Below the pieces are notes generated by a model. That model searched no databases. It was given only the letters and a program-made list of their open reading frames with translations, and was not told the origin of the DNA. 64,000 bases of DNA from Ferrimonas aestuarii (lineage in GTDB: Bacteria; Pseudomonadota; Gammaproteobacteria; Enterobacterales; Shewanellaceae). Position 1 is the stretch's first letter, and the number at the start of each line of letters is the position of its first letter. The DNA is taken from assembly GCF_005116665.1 (NCBI RefSeq), contig NZ_SWCJ01000001.1:558001-622000 (forward strand), given 5' to 3'. Below are positions 35,004 to 43,280 of this stretch, piece after piece. Both the position numbers and the translations under genes were made by a program.

Positions 35004-36604
35004 GAGTGTCTCCGCGAATTCTTCGCAGTTATCAGTCGGTGCATACGTGGACCGGCATCCTCGCGGGATTGTTGCTGTTCATCGGTTTTTTTGCCGGAGC
35101 ATTAAGCCTGTTTAAACCCGCGTTCAATGATTGGGCTACACCAAGCCAACATACGCTCGAGCCGGTTGCTGCGGATAAGCGTCAGCAATTAGTGGATCGG
35201 GTGCTGTCTGAATTTCCTGCGGCAAACGACGGCTTTAGGCTCTCCTATGAGCCAGGCGCAGCCCCCATCTCTTGGCACCCCAGTGGACCTGGGCCGCGCC
35301 AGAAAAGCGTTAACCTCAATGAAGTGATCAGTTATGCCACCCTTACCGCAGATGATCAGCTGCAGATCGAGCAAGGGCAGAAGAACCAGCTCGGAGGGCT
35401 AATTGATCAGCTTCATCGTACGGCGGGCATCCCCGGCAATCTTGGTCATGAGCAGATCGGCGTTTTGGTGATGGGAGTGGCGTCCACACTCTATTTTATC
35501 GCGTTGGTGTCTGGGCTGATTTTACTGCTTCCAACCCTAAAAAAGACTCTGTTTGCGCTGCGAACTCATAAAGGGTCGGCTCGATTCTGGCTGGACAGCC
35601 ACAACCTCTCTGGCGTATTCAGCCTGCCGTATCATCTGATTATCGCGTGGACCGTGGTGATCTTTGCCTTTCATGATGTGCTCTATGGCGGCATGAAACT
35701 GGTGTATCAAGACAAGCCACTTTTCGATTTTCCTAAGCCTGCGGCGGCGGAGTTTCAGATTGAACAGCTGCCTAAAATTGAAACCTTTGAGGCGTTGGCG
35801 CAGCGTCTGGCTCCGGGCCATGAGCTGATGTCTTTGGAGTTTGGCCGCCTACATTCTAAGTCGCCCACGCTGGTGATGGAGCTTAATAACCCTAACGGCA
35901 TGATGCGCGGTGCCTATTTTGATGTGATCTACCTAAACCCCTATACACAGGAAGTGGCCTTTGGCAGTGTGCAGCAAACGGTCTACGGAGAGGTGGTTAA
36001 GAACCTCTTTGCCTTCCATTTCGGGAATTTTGGTGGCGATTTTGGACGCTGGATCTTCTTTGTATTAGGCGTAGGCGGTGCGTTCCTGTTTTATAGCGGC
36101 AACCTGTTATGGCTGGAGAAACGCCGCCAGAAAGTGGGGCCACAGCGTAAAGATGTGCGGGTGTTAGCGGGGTTAACCGTAGGCGTTAGCTTTGGTGCAA
36201 TGCTTGGCGCTGCGGTGGCTATTGCGGCGACTAAGTGGCTGTACCTATTCGATATCTCTATTAACCACGCTTATTTATGGATCTACTACGGTTGCTTTGG
36301 TGGGGCGCTTTTCAGTTGCGTTTTACTGGGTGCGGCAAGAGCGGCGGTATTGCTGCAAGCCGGTTTGGCGTTGGCGTGCTTAATGATTCCAGCCACGACG
36401 GTGATTGCTGGAGCACTGCCATCACTAGGTTTGGACTTTAAGTGGTCCGGCGCCACCTTGATTTTGGAGGCTGTGGCGCTGCTGATGGGGCTGGTTTTTG
36501 CTGTCACCGCCAAACGCACTTTAGCGCGAGGCCGCCACGGCGATGCCAACAGTGTGTGGGCGTTTCCCCAAACTGCCCCTAAGGCTGAGCAGGTATCTGC
36601 GTAG
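35000..36604 (+). CDS. PepSY-associated transmembrane protein, probable ferric-siderophore reductase
   Basis: A 534-residue inner-membrane protein. An N-terminal hydrophobic segment (about 13-36, GILAGLLLFIGFFAGALSLF) is followed by a periplasmic PepSY-like part, then further segments near 155-180, 205-230, 350-370 and a run of C-terminal segments from about 395 to 505. Histidines near membrane segments (H18 in the first, H138 region, and HNLSGVFSLPYHLI) may bind haem. Relatives (PiuB/FoxB/FsrB type) reduce ferric chelates at the inner membrane. Coupled by ATGA overlap to the DUF3649 gene and opposite a TonB receptor. Confidence 0.8.
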   Translation: MRVSPRILRSYQSVHTWTGILAGLLLFIGFFAGALSLFKPAFNDWATPSQHTLEPVAADKRQQLVDRVLSEFPAANDGFRLSYEPGAAPISWHPSGPGPRQKSVNLNEVISYATLTADDQLQIEQGQKNQLGGLIDQLHRTAGIPGNLGHEQIGVLVMGVASTLYFIALVSGLILLLPTLKKTLFALRTHKGSARFWLDSHNLSGVFSLPYHLIIAWTVVIFAFHDVLYGGMKLVYQDKPLFDFPKPAAAEFQIEQLPKIETFEALAQRLAPGHELMSLEFGRLHSKSPTLVMELNNPNGMMRGAYFDVIYLNPYTQEVAFGSVQQTVYGEVVKNLFAFHFGNFGGDFGRWIFFVLGVGGAFLFYSGNLLWLEKRRQKVGPQRKDVRVLAGLTVGVSFGAMLGAAVAIAATKWLYLFDISINHAYLWIYYGCFGGALFSCVLLGAARAAVLLQAGLALACLMIPATTVIAGALPSLGLDFKWSGATLILEAVALLMGLVFAVTAKRTLARGRHGDANSVWAFPQTAPKAEQVSA

Positions 36605-36687
36605 TCGGCAGGGGGCGCACTTTAATCAAATCTTAAGGGCTTCGAAACCTGGGGAGGCGTCGAGGCCCTTTTCTTTATCCGCTTCAG

Positions 36688-37167
36688 CTAATGGTTGAGT
36701 ACTCTTTCCATCAACTGTGCCCCGCTACCATAGCAGGTCGGCGCTGATTTGAGCCGAATAAATTGGTGTTTTTGCCAGTAACTGCTGGCATTTTGCACCG
36801 CAATCAATTGCATTTTTGAGAACTCATCAGCCGCGTTAAGTAGCGCTGCAAACAGCGCCTTTCCTGCGCCCTGGCCTTTAAGTGTTGGGCTAACCGCCAA
36901 ATCGTGCAGATAGAGGCAATCGCCCTTTACCAACTCTGTAGATAGGGTTTGGTCTAGGTGGGGTGGGGAGTCTCCCTGCCACGGATGGCTGAGCAGATAG
37001 GCTAGGGCTTGTCCCAACTCATTTCGAACCACAAAACAGGTCTCTGGGCTTAGTTGCCACTTTTGTTGTAAGACGCAAAGCCGCTCTGGTTCGAATTCGG
37101 TGTAGACCTGAGCTTGGATGGCAACAATGTGTGGCCAGTCGTCACTGCGGATGGAATCGATAAACAT
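36688..37167 (-). CDS. GNAT-family N-acetyltransferase
   Basis: A 159-residue GNAT fold, transferring an acetyl group from acetyl-CoA to an unknown amine. The acetyl-CoA binding motif is V/A-x-x-x-x-G-x-G-x-A form, seen as SPTLKGQGAGKALFAALL (about 98-115), after the LYLHDLAVSP strand. The start at 37167 (MFIDSIRSDDW) is where the domain begins; an ATG 33 bp upstream is also possible. Single gene. Confidence 0.8.
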   Translation of the reverse strand: MFIDSIRSDDWPHIVAIQAQVYTEFEPERLCVLQQKWQLSPETCFVVRNELGQALAYLLSHPWQGDSPPHLDQTLSTELVKGDCLYLHDLAVSPTLKGQGAGKALFAALLNAADEFSKMQLIAVQNASSYWQKHQFIRLKSAPTCYGSGAQLMERVLNH

Positions 37168-37341
37168 GCCAAAAACTAATGTTAAAAAACGCCTAGCCAT
37201 TATCTCACAAGAATTGAATATCGGCGCTTAACTTGAGGCGATAAGTTGTGAATGACCATCAATTGCTGAGGTTGAAATCATCTTCGACTTGAATTGAGCG
37301 GGGGAGACCGATAACTTGAACCTAAATCAGTTGGTTGAAAA

Positions 37342-38037
37342 ATGATCAGGGCAGGCTCAATGGACAGATTAGTGCAGCAGCGTCAGTTTCAGCAACGGTA
37401 TCGTCAAGGGATTGGTCCTCATTATCACGGCTATGGTCATGGGATTTGTGTCTTGGCCATTGGCCTTGGGATCATCGGTTATTGTGTGTGGAAGTTGGAG
37501 CTGACCAATTGCCAGCCGTTGCTGACGGTGGTAGCTGCGCTGATCATTGCCAATGGTTTGGAGTATTTTGCCCATCGCCAGCTTGGACACAAACGAACTC
37601 GAATATTGCCGCTGTTTTATGAACGTCACAGTGGCGAACATCATCGATTTTTTACTCACCTCGATCCCCTGTGGCGAGATCATCGCGACTGGCGGGTGGT
37701 GCTGTTTCCCCTGTATCTGATCGTGGCGGTAGCGACCGCCAATGGTGCAGTGGCGTGGGGGTTGTCACTGCTGTTCGGTCCTGCGGTGGGGTATTTGTGG
37801 CTGATGACAACGGTGGCCGCCTACTTGTGGTATGAGGTGGCTCATTTCTGCTGGCACCTGCCTGAGCAGAGCTGGGTGTTTCGAATTGGTTTTTTACGCA
37901 GGATGCGGTTGCGGCACCTGATTCATCACCACCCATCGATGATGAATCGAGTCAATTTTAATATCACCTGGCCGCTATTTGACTACTTGTTAGGTACCGA
38001 CAGTTTGAATTCGCAGATGATGAACACCAAGGGCTAG
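37342..38037 (+). CDS. Sterol desaturase/fatty acid hydroxylase superfamily membrane protein
   Basis: A 231-residue di-iron membrane oxygenase-like protein with about four hydrophobic segments. The three histidine clusters expected for the superfamily are visible: HRQLGH (about 74-79), HSGEHH (about 94-99) and HLIHHHP (near 192-198), with an additional H in AHFCWH (about 170-175). It could hydroxylate or desaturate a lipid in the inner membrane. Substrate unknown. A second in-frame ATG six codons later is an alternative start; neither has a strong ribosome binding site. Confidence 0.82.
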   Translation: MIRAGSMDRLVQQRQFQQRYRQGIGPHYHGYGHGICVLAIGLGIIGYCVWKLELTNCQPLLTVVAALIIANGLEYFAHRQLGHKRTRILPLFYERHSGEHHRFFTHLDPLWRDHRDWRVVLFPLYLIVAVATANGAVAWGLSLLFGPAVGYLWLMTTVAAYLWYEVAHFCWHLPEQSWVFRIGFLRRMRLRHLIHHHPSMMNRVNFNITWPLFDYLLGTDSLNSQMMNTKG

Positions 38038-38468
38038 ACCTCGGCGTGCAGCTCCTTTTTCAGGAAAAAGCTGGTGTAGCCAGGGGGCATGTCATCGAGC
38101 TGAGCAAACTTGTGATAGCTCATCTGTTGGTAGAACTCTAAAGCGAGGTAATTGGTGGTTTTGATGAAGATGCCGTGGGCACCTCTGGCATCGGCGAAGG
38201 CTTCAAGTTGCGCCAGCAGCCGCGCTCCGACGCCTTGACGACGAAGATGCTCCAACACCCAGATGCCGTCGATATGTAACCAGCCAAGCTTGAGCTCGCC
38301 AGCGATACCGCCACAGATCTGCCCTTGTTCATCTTTGACGAAACAGGAGATGGTTTCGTGTTGAAGGCTGCCTGCAACGGCGTCATTAAAGCCGATAAGT
38401 CCCTGCTTTAGTGCATCGACTTCATCGGTGTTTGGCGGAGCAACCGGAGTAAACTGCAAACAATCCAT
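38034..38468 (-). CDS. GNAT-family N-acetyltransferase
   Basis: A 144-residue acetyltransferase. The chosen start (MDCLQFTPVAPP) follows AAGAAG. Motif A is HLRRQGVGARLLAQLEAFADARG (in two parts, about 75-97), after GWLHIDGIWVLE, and the C-terminal FYQQMSYHKFAQLDDMPPGY resembles the common GNAT tail near the bound acceptor. It overlaps the end of the desaturase-like gene by 4 bp, tail to tail. Acceptor unknown. Confidence 0.82.
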   Translation of the reverse strand: MDCLQFTPVAPPNTDEVDALKQGLIGFNDAVAGSLQHETISCFVKDEQGQICGGIAGELKLGWLHIDGIWVLEHLRRQGVGARLLAQLEAFADARGAHGIFIKTTNYLALEFYQQMSYHKFAQLDDMPPGYTSFFLKKELHAEV

Positions 38469-38534
38469 GTGGCTTCTTATCGTAGCTATCCAAAGCTCTA
38501 AACTAACCACAGTCGCCCAAGGTTGCAAATCTGG

Positions 38535-38903
38535 TCAGTTTGTCTGCAATGAAAATTGGTCGTAAATCAGTTTCCAATGGCCATCATTTTGCCGTTGCCA
38601 ATGTTCCAAGGTGATGACGCCGTAGCCGATATTCATTTGCCAATTGGCACCCAGATGAGCGTTATCGTCATCGATCAATTTAATCCAAGTTTGCTGGTAG
38701 TGAAGGTCGTAGGCACCGGAATCCAGAATGCCTTGCCAAAAGTCATGAATGGCCTGACGTCCTTGAAATTCTCCCAGTGGCGTTACTTTTAAGATGGCGT
38801 TTTCGGTGTAGCTGGCAGCGCAGTAGCTGATATTTTGATGATTGAATTGATTGATCCAGTTCTGGCTGGCCTTGATGACGTTGAGCAGGGCGTGATGATG
38901 CAT
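38535..38903 (-). CDS. SnoaL/NTF2-like protein (ketosteroid-isomerase fold)
   Basis: A 122-residue cone-shaped NTF2-like fold protein. The start at 38903 (MHHHALLNVI) follows CTGGAG at good spacing. The N-terminal helix WINQFNHQNISYCAASYTEN, ILKVTPLGEFQGRQAIHDFW and the C-terminal strand HWKLIYDQFSLQ are typical. Such proteins bind small hydrophobic ligands or act on them. No catalytic Asp/His can be assigned with confidence. Probably alone. Confidence 0.75.
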   Translation of the reverse strand: MHHHALLNVIKASQNWINQFNHQNISYCAASYTENAILKVTPLGEFQGRQAIHDFWQGILDSGAYDLHYQQTWIKLIDDDNAHLGANWQMNIGYGVITLEHWQRQNDGHWKLIYDQFSLQTN

Positions 38904-39041
38904 AACCCACTCCAGAGATGACGAAGTTTGAGTTAATTGTAGAACTTTGGCGGGCGGTGTGGTGGAAGGGACAAGGGGACCAGTCACTCAGGCCGGGAAG
39001 GAAGGAGCAGCCCGAGTGACCAGTCGATAACTCAATGCAAT

Positions 39042-40043
39042 TTATGGATTCAGTTGTACCAGCATTTTGCCGGTGTTTTTACCGGAAAACAGGCCAATGA
39101 AAGCCTCTGCGGCGTTTTCCAAACCCTGATAAACGGTCTCTTCGCTTTTTACTTTACCTTCGGCCAACCATTGACCCATCTGGGCGGCAAATTCGCCATA
39201 GTGCTGCCAATGGTCGAAGACAATGAAGCCCTCAATTTTTAGCTTTTTGATGATGAGGTTAGCCAGGTTGGTCGGGCCAGCTTGAGGCTCCATGGCGTTG
39301 TAGTGGGCAATCATGCCGCACAGGGCAATGCGGCCATAATCGTTCATGTGGTTTAGCGCCGCTTCTAGATGCTCGCCACCCACATTCTCAAAGTAGACGT
39401 CGATGCCGTTTGGGGCCGCTTCACCAAGGGCGACATTGAGATCCTCTACCTGCTTGTAGTTGATTACCTTATCAACACCCAGGGACTTCAGCAGTTCTAC
39501 TTTATCAGCTGAGCCGGTAGATCCGATGACCGTGGCACCTTGGAGTTTGGCGATTTGACACACGGCGCTGCCAACGGCGCCGGAAGCGGCAGATACAAAT
39601 ACGGTATCGCCAGCTTTTAGCTCGGCAATCTTATTCAGGCCGACCCAAGCGGTCATGCCTGGCATGCCCATGATGCCAAGGAAATACTGCAGCGGCAGGC
39701 CGGTTTCTGGCACTTTGGTGAGGCCTTCGCCGTCGCTGATAAAGTGGTTACGCCAGCCCAGCATGCTGCTGACCTTGTCGCCAACGGCAAAATCGCTGTG
39801 GTTCGAGGCGATCACTTCACCGATGGCACCGCCCTCTAAGGCTTCGCCGATGGCGAATGGGGCGATGTAGCTTTTACGGTCGATCATGCGGCCGCGCATG
39901 TAAGGGTCAACGGACATCCACAGGTTTTTTACCAGTAATTGACCGTCAGCCAGCTCAGGTAGTGATTGGGATTGCAGTTCGAAGTGCTCTGAATTTGGCA
40001 GGCCTTGTGGGCGCTGTTTAAGGGTAACCACTTGAGTTTGCAT
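39042..40043 (-). CDS. Zinc-independent NADP(H)-dependent medium-chain reductase (CurA/prostaglandin-reductase type)
   Basis: Reduces alpha,beta-unsaturated ketones or aldehydes with NADPH in the cytoplasm. The 333-residue protein has the CurA/PTGR pattern: DPYMRGRM (about 48-55) instead of zinc ligands, the nucleotide motif SAASGAVGSAVCQIAKLQGA (about 151-170), the VINYK loop and YFENVGGEHLEAAL. It is divergent from a MarR-type regulator, and two copies of TTTGTGCGCTAA lie between them, so it is likely controlled by that regulator and induced by reactive aromatic or electrophile compounds. Confidence 0.9.
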   Translation of the reverse strand: MQTQVVTLKQRPQGLPNSEHFELQSQSLPELADGQLLVKNLWMSVDPYMRGRMIDRKSYIAPFAIGEALEGGAIGEVIASNHSDFAVGDKVSSMLGWRNHFISDGEGLTKVPETGLPLQYFLGIMGMPGMTAWVGLNKIAELKAGDTVFVSAASGAVGSAVCQIAKLQGATVIGSTGSADKVELLKSLGVDKVINYKQVEDLNVALGEAAPNGIDVYFENVGGEHLEAALNHMNDYGRIALCGMIAHYNAMEPQAGPTNLANLIIKKLKIEGFIVFDHWQHYGEFAAQMGQWLAEGKVKSEETVYQGLENAAEAFIGLFSGKNTGKMLVQLNP

Positions 40044-40070
40044 CGAATATCCTTATCAGAAATTAAATGT

Positions 40071-40139
40071 TTTGTGCGCTAATTAATTGAGAGCATCCTA
40101 AGTCAATTTAGGTTTGCGATCAAATGGTTTGTGCGCTAA
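40071..40139. promoter_or_regulatory. Two direct repeats TTTGTGCGCTAA, probable MarR operators
   Basis: Copies at 40071-40082 and 40128-40139, 57 bp apart, with similar flanks (AAATG before; TAA-TA-TT after). They lie in the intergenic region between the reductase and the MarR gene. Confidence 0.6.
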
Positions 40140-40195
40140 CTATTTTGTTTGCCCGATGAATTTGGTTACACTGTGGCGCCAATCAAGGAGAGCTC

Positions 40196-40639
40196 ATGAA
40201 ACCGAAACTGTCTGATAACCTCTGTTTTGCTATCTACAGCGCCAGCAATGCCATCACTCGAGCCTACCGCCCCCTTCTGGAGCAGTTTGATCTAACCTAC
40301 TCCCAGTATCTGGTGCTGCAAAGCTTGTGGTTGGAAGATGGGGTTAGCCTCAAGTCTTTATCGGAACAGGTGATGCTTGACCCTGGCAGTTTGACGCCGG
40401 TGGTGAAACGCCTCGAAGCCAAAGGCATGCTATCGCGCCGAATCAGTGAGCAGGATGAGCGGCGTAAGGTGATCGCGTTGACTGAGTCGGGCAGAGCACT
40501 AAAACAGCAAGCCTGCCAATTGAAATCTCAGTTGGAAGCCAAAGCGGGAATTGAATCTGCTCAGCTGGATCAGTTACGGGATCAATGTTGGATGGTGGTT
40601 GAGCGATTGAACCGAGCTGGCAATGAGGGGGATGCGTGA
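40196..40639 (+). CDS. MarR-family transcriptional regulator
   Basis: A 147-residue winged-helix regulator. The MarR core is complete: helices with LTYSQYLVLQSLWLEDGVSL, recognition helix LSEQVMLDPGSLTPVVKRLE, the wing MLSRRISEQDERRKVIALTE and a C-terminal dimer helix. A cysteine near the N-terminus (C8, DNLCFAIYSASNA) makes it similar to the OhrR subgroup, which senses peroxides by oxidation of this residue; that is inference. It diverges from the CurA-like reductase and overlaps a small downstream gene by GTGA. Confidence 0.88.
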   Translation: MKPKLSDNLCFAIYSASNAITRAYRPLLEQFDLTYSQYLVLQSLWLEDGVSLKSLSEQVMLDPGSLTPVVKRLEAKGMLSRRISEQDERRKVIALTESGRALKQQACQLKSQLEAKAGIESAQLDQLRDQCWMVVERLNRAGNEGDA

Positions 40640-40911
40640 GCAAGCAGGTAGATAAGATGCTGGCCAGTCACAAGCAGTTGGTTCACAGCGCGTTTCAAAA
40701 AGTTAGCTCCCACGTTCAGCGCCAGCAGGATGAGTGGTACCTCAATACCTTAATGATTGAGGGCCACAACGTGCCCTTTAAGTACAAGCGCAAGCAGCCC
40801 TATCAAAGCCTCAAAGGGGCGCGGATGAATTTGACCTATTATCCCACCACCGAGTCGGTTGCCGGAATGGAGATCGAAGTGATGAAAGTGGTGCGCCTTA
40901 AGCGCAGCTGA
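40636..40911 (+). CDS. Small unrecognised protein co-transcribed with MarR
   Basis: A 91-residue basic soluble protein, start codon GTG overlapping the MarR stop by 4 bp, so translation is coupled. It has no signal peptide or membrane segment. Segments such as DEWYLNTLMIEGHNVPFKYK then KQPYQSLKGARMNLTYYP suggest an alpha/beta domain. Family not recognised. Confidence 0.65.
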   Translation: MSKQVDKMLASHKQLVHSAFQKVSSHVQRQQDEWYLNTLMIEGHNVPFKYKRKQPYQSLKGARMNLTYYPTTESVAGMEIEVMKVVRLKRS

Positions 40912-40984
40912 TTGGCGAGTTGTCTGTTCTCATCATTCGTTGTCACTCTCTAGTCATTTAGGCTCAGAGCAGGGAAGTCTTGGC

Positions 40985-41830
40985 TCAGTGATTGCCTAAA
41001 CGGTCCATCAAAAACTCGATAACGGTAAGGTTTTTTAGGGGCTGCTGCCCCGGTTGATACAACAGATTTATCGGCATCGGAGCCGGTGCATAATCGCTAA
41101 GAATCTCCACCAGTTCGCCACTGTCCAGTGCATCCTGAAGCAGTAACTTAGGCTGAAGGATTACGCCGCCCCCTGCTAATGCCGCTTGTTTTAAGACATT
41201 GCCACTGTTGGTGGTGAGTCGAGGCCGAGGTAACAAACGCTGGCCGCTGCCGCCATCGAAGCCAAGGCAGTGATGCTCCACAAGCATTTTGGTGTGGCTC
41301 GGTACGCCGTGTTGTTTGAGGTACTGTGGCGATGCGCAATAGCAAAGTGGGTAGTAGCCTAGAGGTCGAGCAATAAGGGCGGTTTCCCCTAACTCACCGA
41401 TGCGAATCAATAGGTCAACCTGTTCATCGAACTTGATGCGGGCATTATCCAGTTGCAGCTCGATATCAATCTTTGGATGCTGAGCCAGTAAGTCGGCCAT
41501 CAGCGGGGCAATCACCAAGTTGCCATAGGTAACTGGGGCGTTCAGTCGGACTAGGCCCCTAGGCTGTTTGGTAATGCGCTGCAGTTCCTCTTCCACCTGT
41601 TGCATCTTTTCCAACATCTGTCGACACTCAGCAAGGTAGAATTGACCCGCTTCCGTTAAGGTTTGTCGCCGTGTTGTACGGCTAATCAAGCTGGTGCCAA
41701 GGCGCTGTTCTAGGCTGCGGATGTGTTTGCCAACCATGGTGGCACTGAGGTTGAACTGCTCGGCAACGCGAGCAAAGTTGCGCTGCTCGGCCACCGCCAC
41801 AAACACCTTCATACTGTGGATCTTATCCAT
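40985..41830 (-). CDS. LysR-family transcriptional regulator
   Basis: A 281-residue regulator with N-terminal helix-turn-helix (KVFVAVAEQRNFARVAEQFN then LSATMVGKHIRSLEQRLG) and a ligand-binding domain (GLVRLNAPVTYGNLVIAPLM). It belongs to the large AaeR/YafC-like group that commonly controls neighbouring redox genes. Note that the helix-turn-helix has TMVGKH where most members have SAVSR. It is divergent from a monooxygenase-like and Gfo/Idh/MocA pair, with an inverted repeat in between, and is the likely controller. Confidence 0.9.
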   Translation of the reverse strand: MDKIHSMKVFVAVAEQRNFARVAEQFNLSATMVGKHIRSLEQRLGTSLISRTTRRQTLTEAGQFYLAECRQMLEKMQQVEEELQRITKQPRGLVRLNAPVTYGNLVIAPLMADLLAQHPKIDIELQLDNARIKFDEQVDLLIRIGELGETALIARPLGYYPLCYCASPQYLKQHGVPSHTKMLVEHHCLGFDGGSGQRLLPRPRLTTNSGNVLKQAALAGGGVILQPKLLLQDALDSGELVEILSDYAPAPMPINLLYQPGQQPLKNLTVIEFLMDRLGNH

Positions 41831-41841
41831 GATTAAACACT

Positions 41842-41867
41842 ATTGGTTTATAAAGTTGGTAACCAAT
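41842..41867. promoter_or_regulatory. Inverted repeat ATTGGTT-N12-AACCAAT, probable LysR site
   Basis: 7+7 perfect arms within the 103 bp between the LysR gene and the monooxygenase gene. An inner palindrome TTGGTAACCAA (41857-41867) overlaps the right arm. It lies 12 bp upstream of the LysR start. Confidence 0.55.
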
Positions 41868-41933
41868 AATGGTTTTTCTACTGGGGGCAGTCAATTAATC
41901 TGGTGCTATTGAGCCATCAGTGAGAGTCAAATC

Positions 41934-42248
41934 ATGTCCAATCCCATCAGTCTGACCGCAAAATTGCGGTTATTGCCCGAGGTTGACCTTCAGCAAGGCC
42001 TTGAAGCCATTAGTCAGTTTTGCGCTGATATGCGCAGCGAACTCGGCTGTGGTTTTGCTCATGCCATGCAAGAGGCCAGTGACCCCAGATCGGTGATTCT
42101 TTGGGAGCAGTATCGAGATGCTGAGGCGCAGCAAGCTCATTTTGCTGCAGAGCACACCCAAGCCTTTATCGAGTCTGGCATTACCGAGCTGGTGTCGGTG
42201 TCAGAAGGCACGCTGATCAGTACGGACTATTTAGGAGCACAGTCATGA
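41934..42248 (+). CDS. Antibiotic biosynthesis monooxygenase-type (ABM) protein
   Basis: A 104-residue dimeric ferredoxin-like-fold protein. The pattern ELGCGFAHAMQEASDPRSVI then LWEQYRDAEAQQAHFAAEHT is diagnostic for the ABM family (YgiN-like quinol monooxygenases). It overlaps the following oxidoreductase by ATGA and is divergent from a LysR gene, so both genes probably respond to the same signal. Substrate unknown. Confidence 0.83.
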   Translation: MSNPISLTAKLRLLPEVDLQQGLEAISQFCADMRSELGCGFAHAMQEASDPRSVILWEQYRDAEAQQAHFAAEHTQAFIESGITELVSVSEGTLISTDYLGAQS

Positions 42249-43234
42249 GTCAATCACTGCGCTGGGGCCTAGTGGGCACCAGTTTTATCTCCGGTGTGAT
42301 GGCCGATGCCATCCGCCTAGAGGGACGAAGCGAGATCACCGCAGTCGCTGGCCGCAATGAGGAGCGCTTGACTGAGTTCGCCAATCAGCATCAGATTGCA
42401 GGGCGCTACACCGATTATGAGGCGCTTATTCGCAGTGATGAGGTCGACATTGTTTACATCGCGCTGCCCAATCACCTGCATACTGACTACGTCATCATGG
42501 CGGCCAATGCGGGCAAGGCGATTGTGTGCGAAAAGTCATTGTCTGTGGATGTGGTTAGCGCCAAGGCGGCTCTGGCTGCGGTGGAACAGGCTCAGGTATT
42601 TTTCGCCGAGGGCTTGATGTATCTAAATCATCCGCTGGTGGCAGAGCTGCTCAATCAGTTAGATTCTGGAGTCATTGGTGAACTTAAGAGCGTTCAAGCC
42701 AGTTACAGCGCGGCGATCTCTCAGTTCACCAACCCCGGCAGTAAAGGCGCGCTGTTTAACCTTGGTTGTTACCCATTGTCGCTGCTGCACCGAGTTCTGA
42801 GTCACCTCAACGTGACCACCAAAGCGCTACCAGAGCTAACGGGATTTGGTCGAATTGGTGAGGATGGCAATGTGGTCGAGTCCAATGTGGCGCTGCAGTT
42901 TGATTGCGGCGTGGTCGCCCAGCTTCACACCGCCGAAGACTACGGCCTTAAGCATCAGTTTGAGCTGCTCGGTAGCAAAGGGTACCTGCGCTGTGACAGC
43001 AATCCGTGGTTGCCGGCGGCAAACAATCGCTTAGTGGTGGCTGAGTATGAACAGCCAGAGCGAGTCGTAGAGGTGGATGCACAGGGCGATGCGTTTTTGT
43101 ATCAGGTTCGTCACGTCATTGATGCCCTTGAGGGGGGCGAGATTGAACTCTGCTACCCAGCGGCCAACCGTGACGATTCCATGGCGATCATGAAGATGTT
43201 GTGTCGCTGGCATGAGAGGGTAGAAACGGAATAG
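42245..43234 (+). CDS. Gfo/Idh/MocA-family oxidoreductase
   Basis: A 329-residue NAD(P)-dependent dehydrogenase. The Rossmann part opens with WGLVGTSFISGVMADAI, the conserved CEK in AIVCEKSLSVD (about 96-106) provides the catalytic lysine, and the C-terminal alpha/beta domain carries FEGLMYL-like GLMYLNHPLV and the FNLGCYPLSLLHRVL helix (the position of the second catalytic motif, usually GG..D..CH). Acts on a sugar or related alcohol. It is coupled to the ABM gene by a 4 bp overlap. Confidence 0.87.
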   Translation: MSQSLRWGLVGTSFISGVMADAIRLEGRSEITAVAGRNEERLTEFANQHQIAGRYTDYEALIRSDEVDIVYIALPNHLHTDYVIMAANAGKAIVCEKSLSVDVVSAKAALAAVEQAQVFFAEGLMYLNHPLVAELLNQLDSGVIGELKSVQASYSAAISQFTNPGSKGALFNLGCYPLSLLHRVLSHLNVTTKALPELTGFGRIGEDGNVVESNVALQFDCGVVAQLHTAEDYGLKHQFELLGSKGYLRCDSNPWLPAANNRLVVAEYEQPERVVEVDAQGDAFLYQVRHVIDALEGGEIELCYPAANRDDSMAIMKMLCRWHERVETE

Positions 43235-43238
43235 CAAA

Positions 43239-43266
43239 ACGGCCGCATGATGCGGCCGTTGGTTTA
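43239..43266 (+). terminator. Terminator after the Gfo/Idh/MocA gene
   Basis: Nearly perfect palindrome ACGGCCGCAT-GATGCGGCCGT with a short T-rich tail, 4 bp after the stop; also usable for the converging reductase gene. Confidence 0.75.
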
Positions 43267-43280
43267 GTTAGCGGGGGAAC

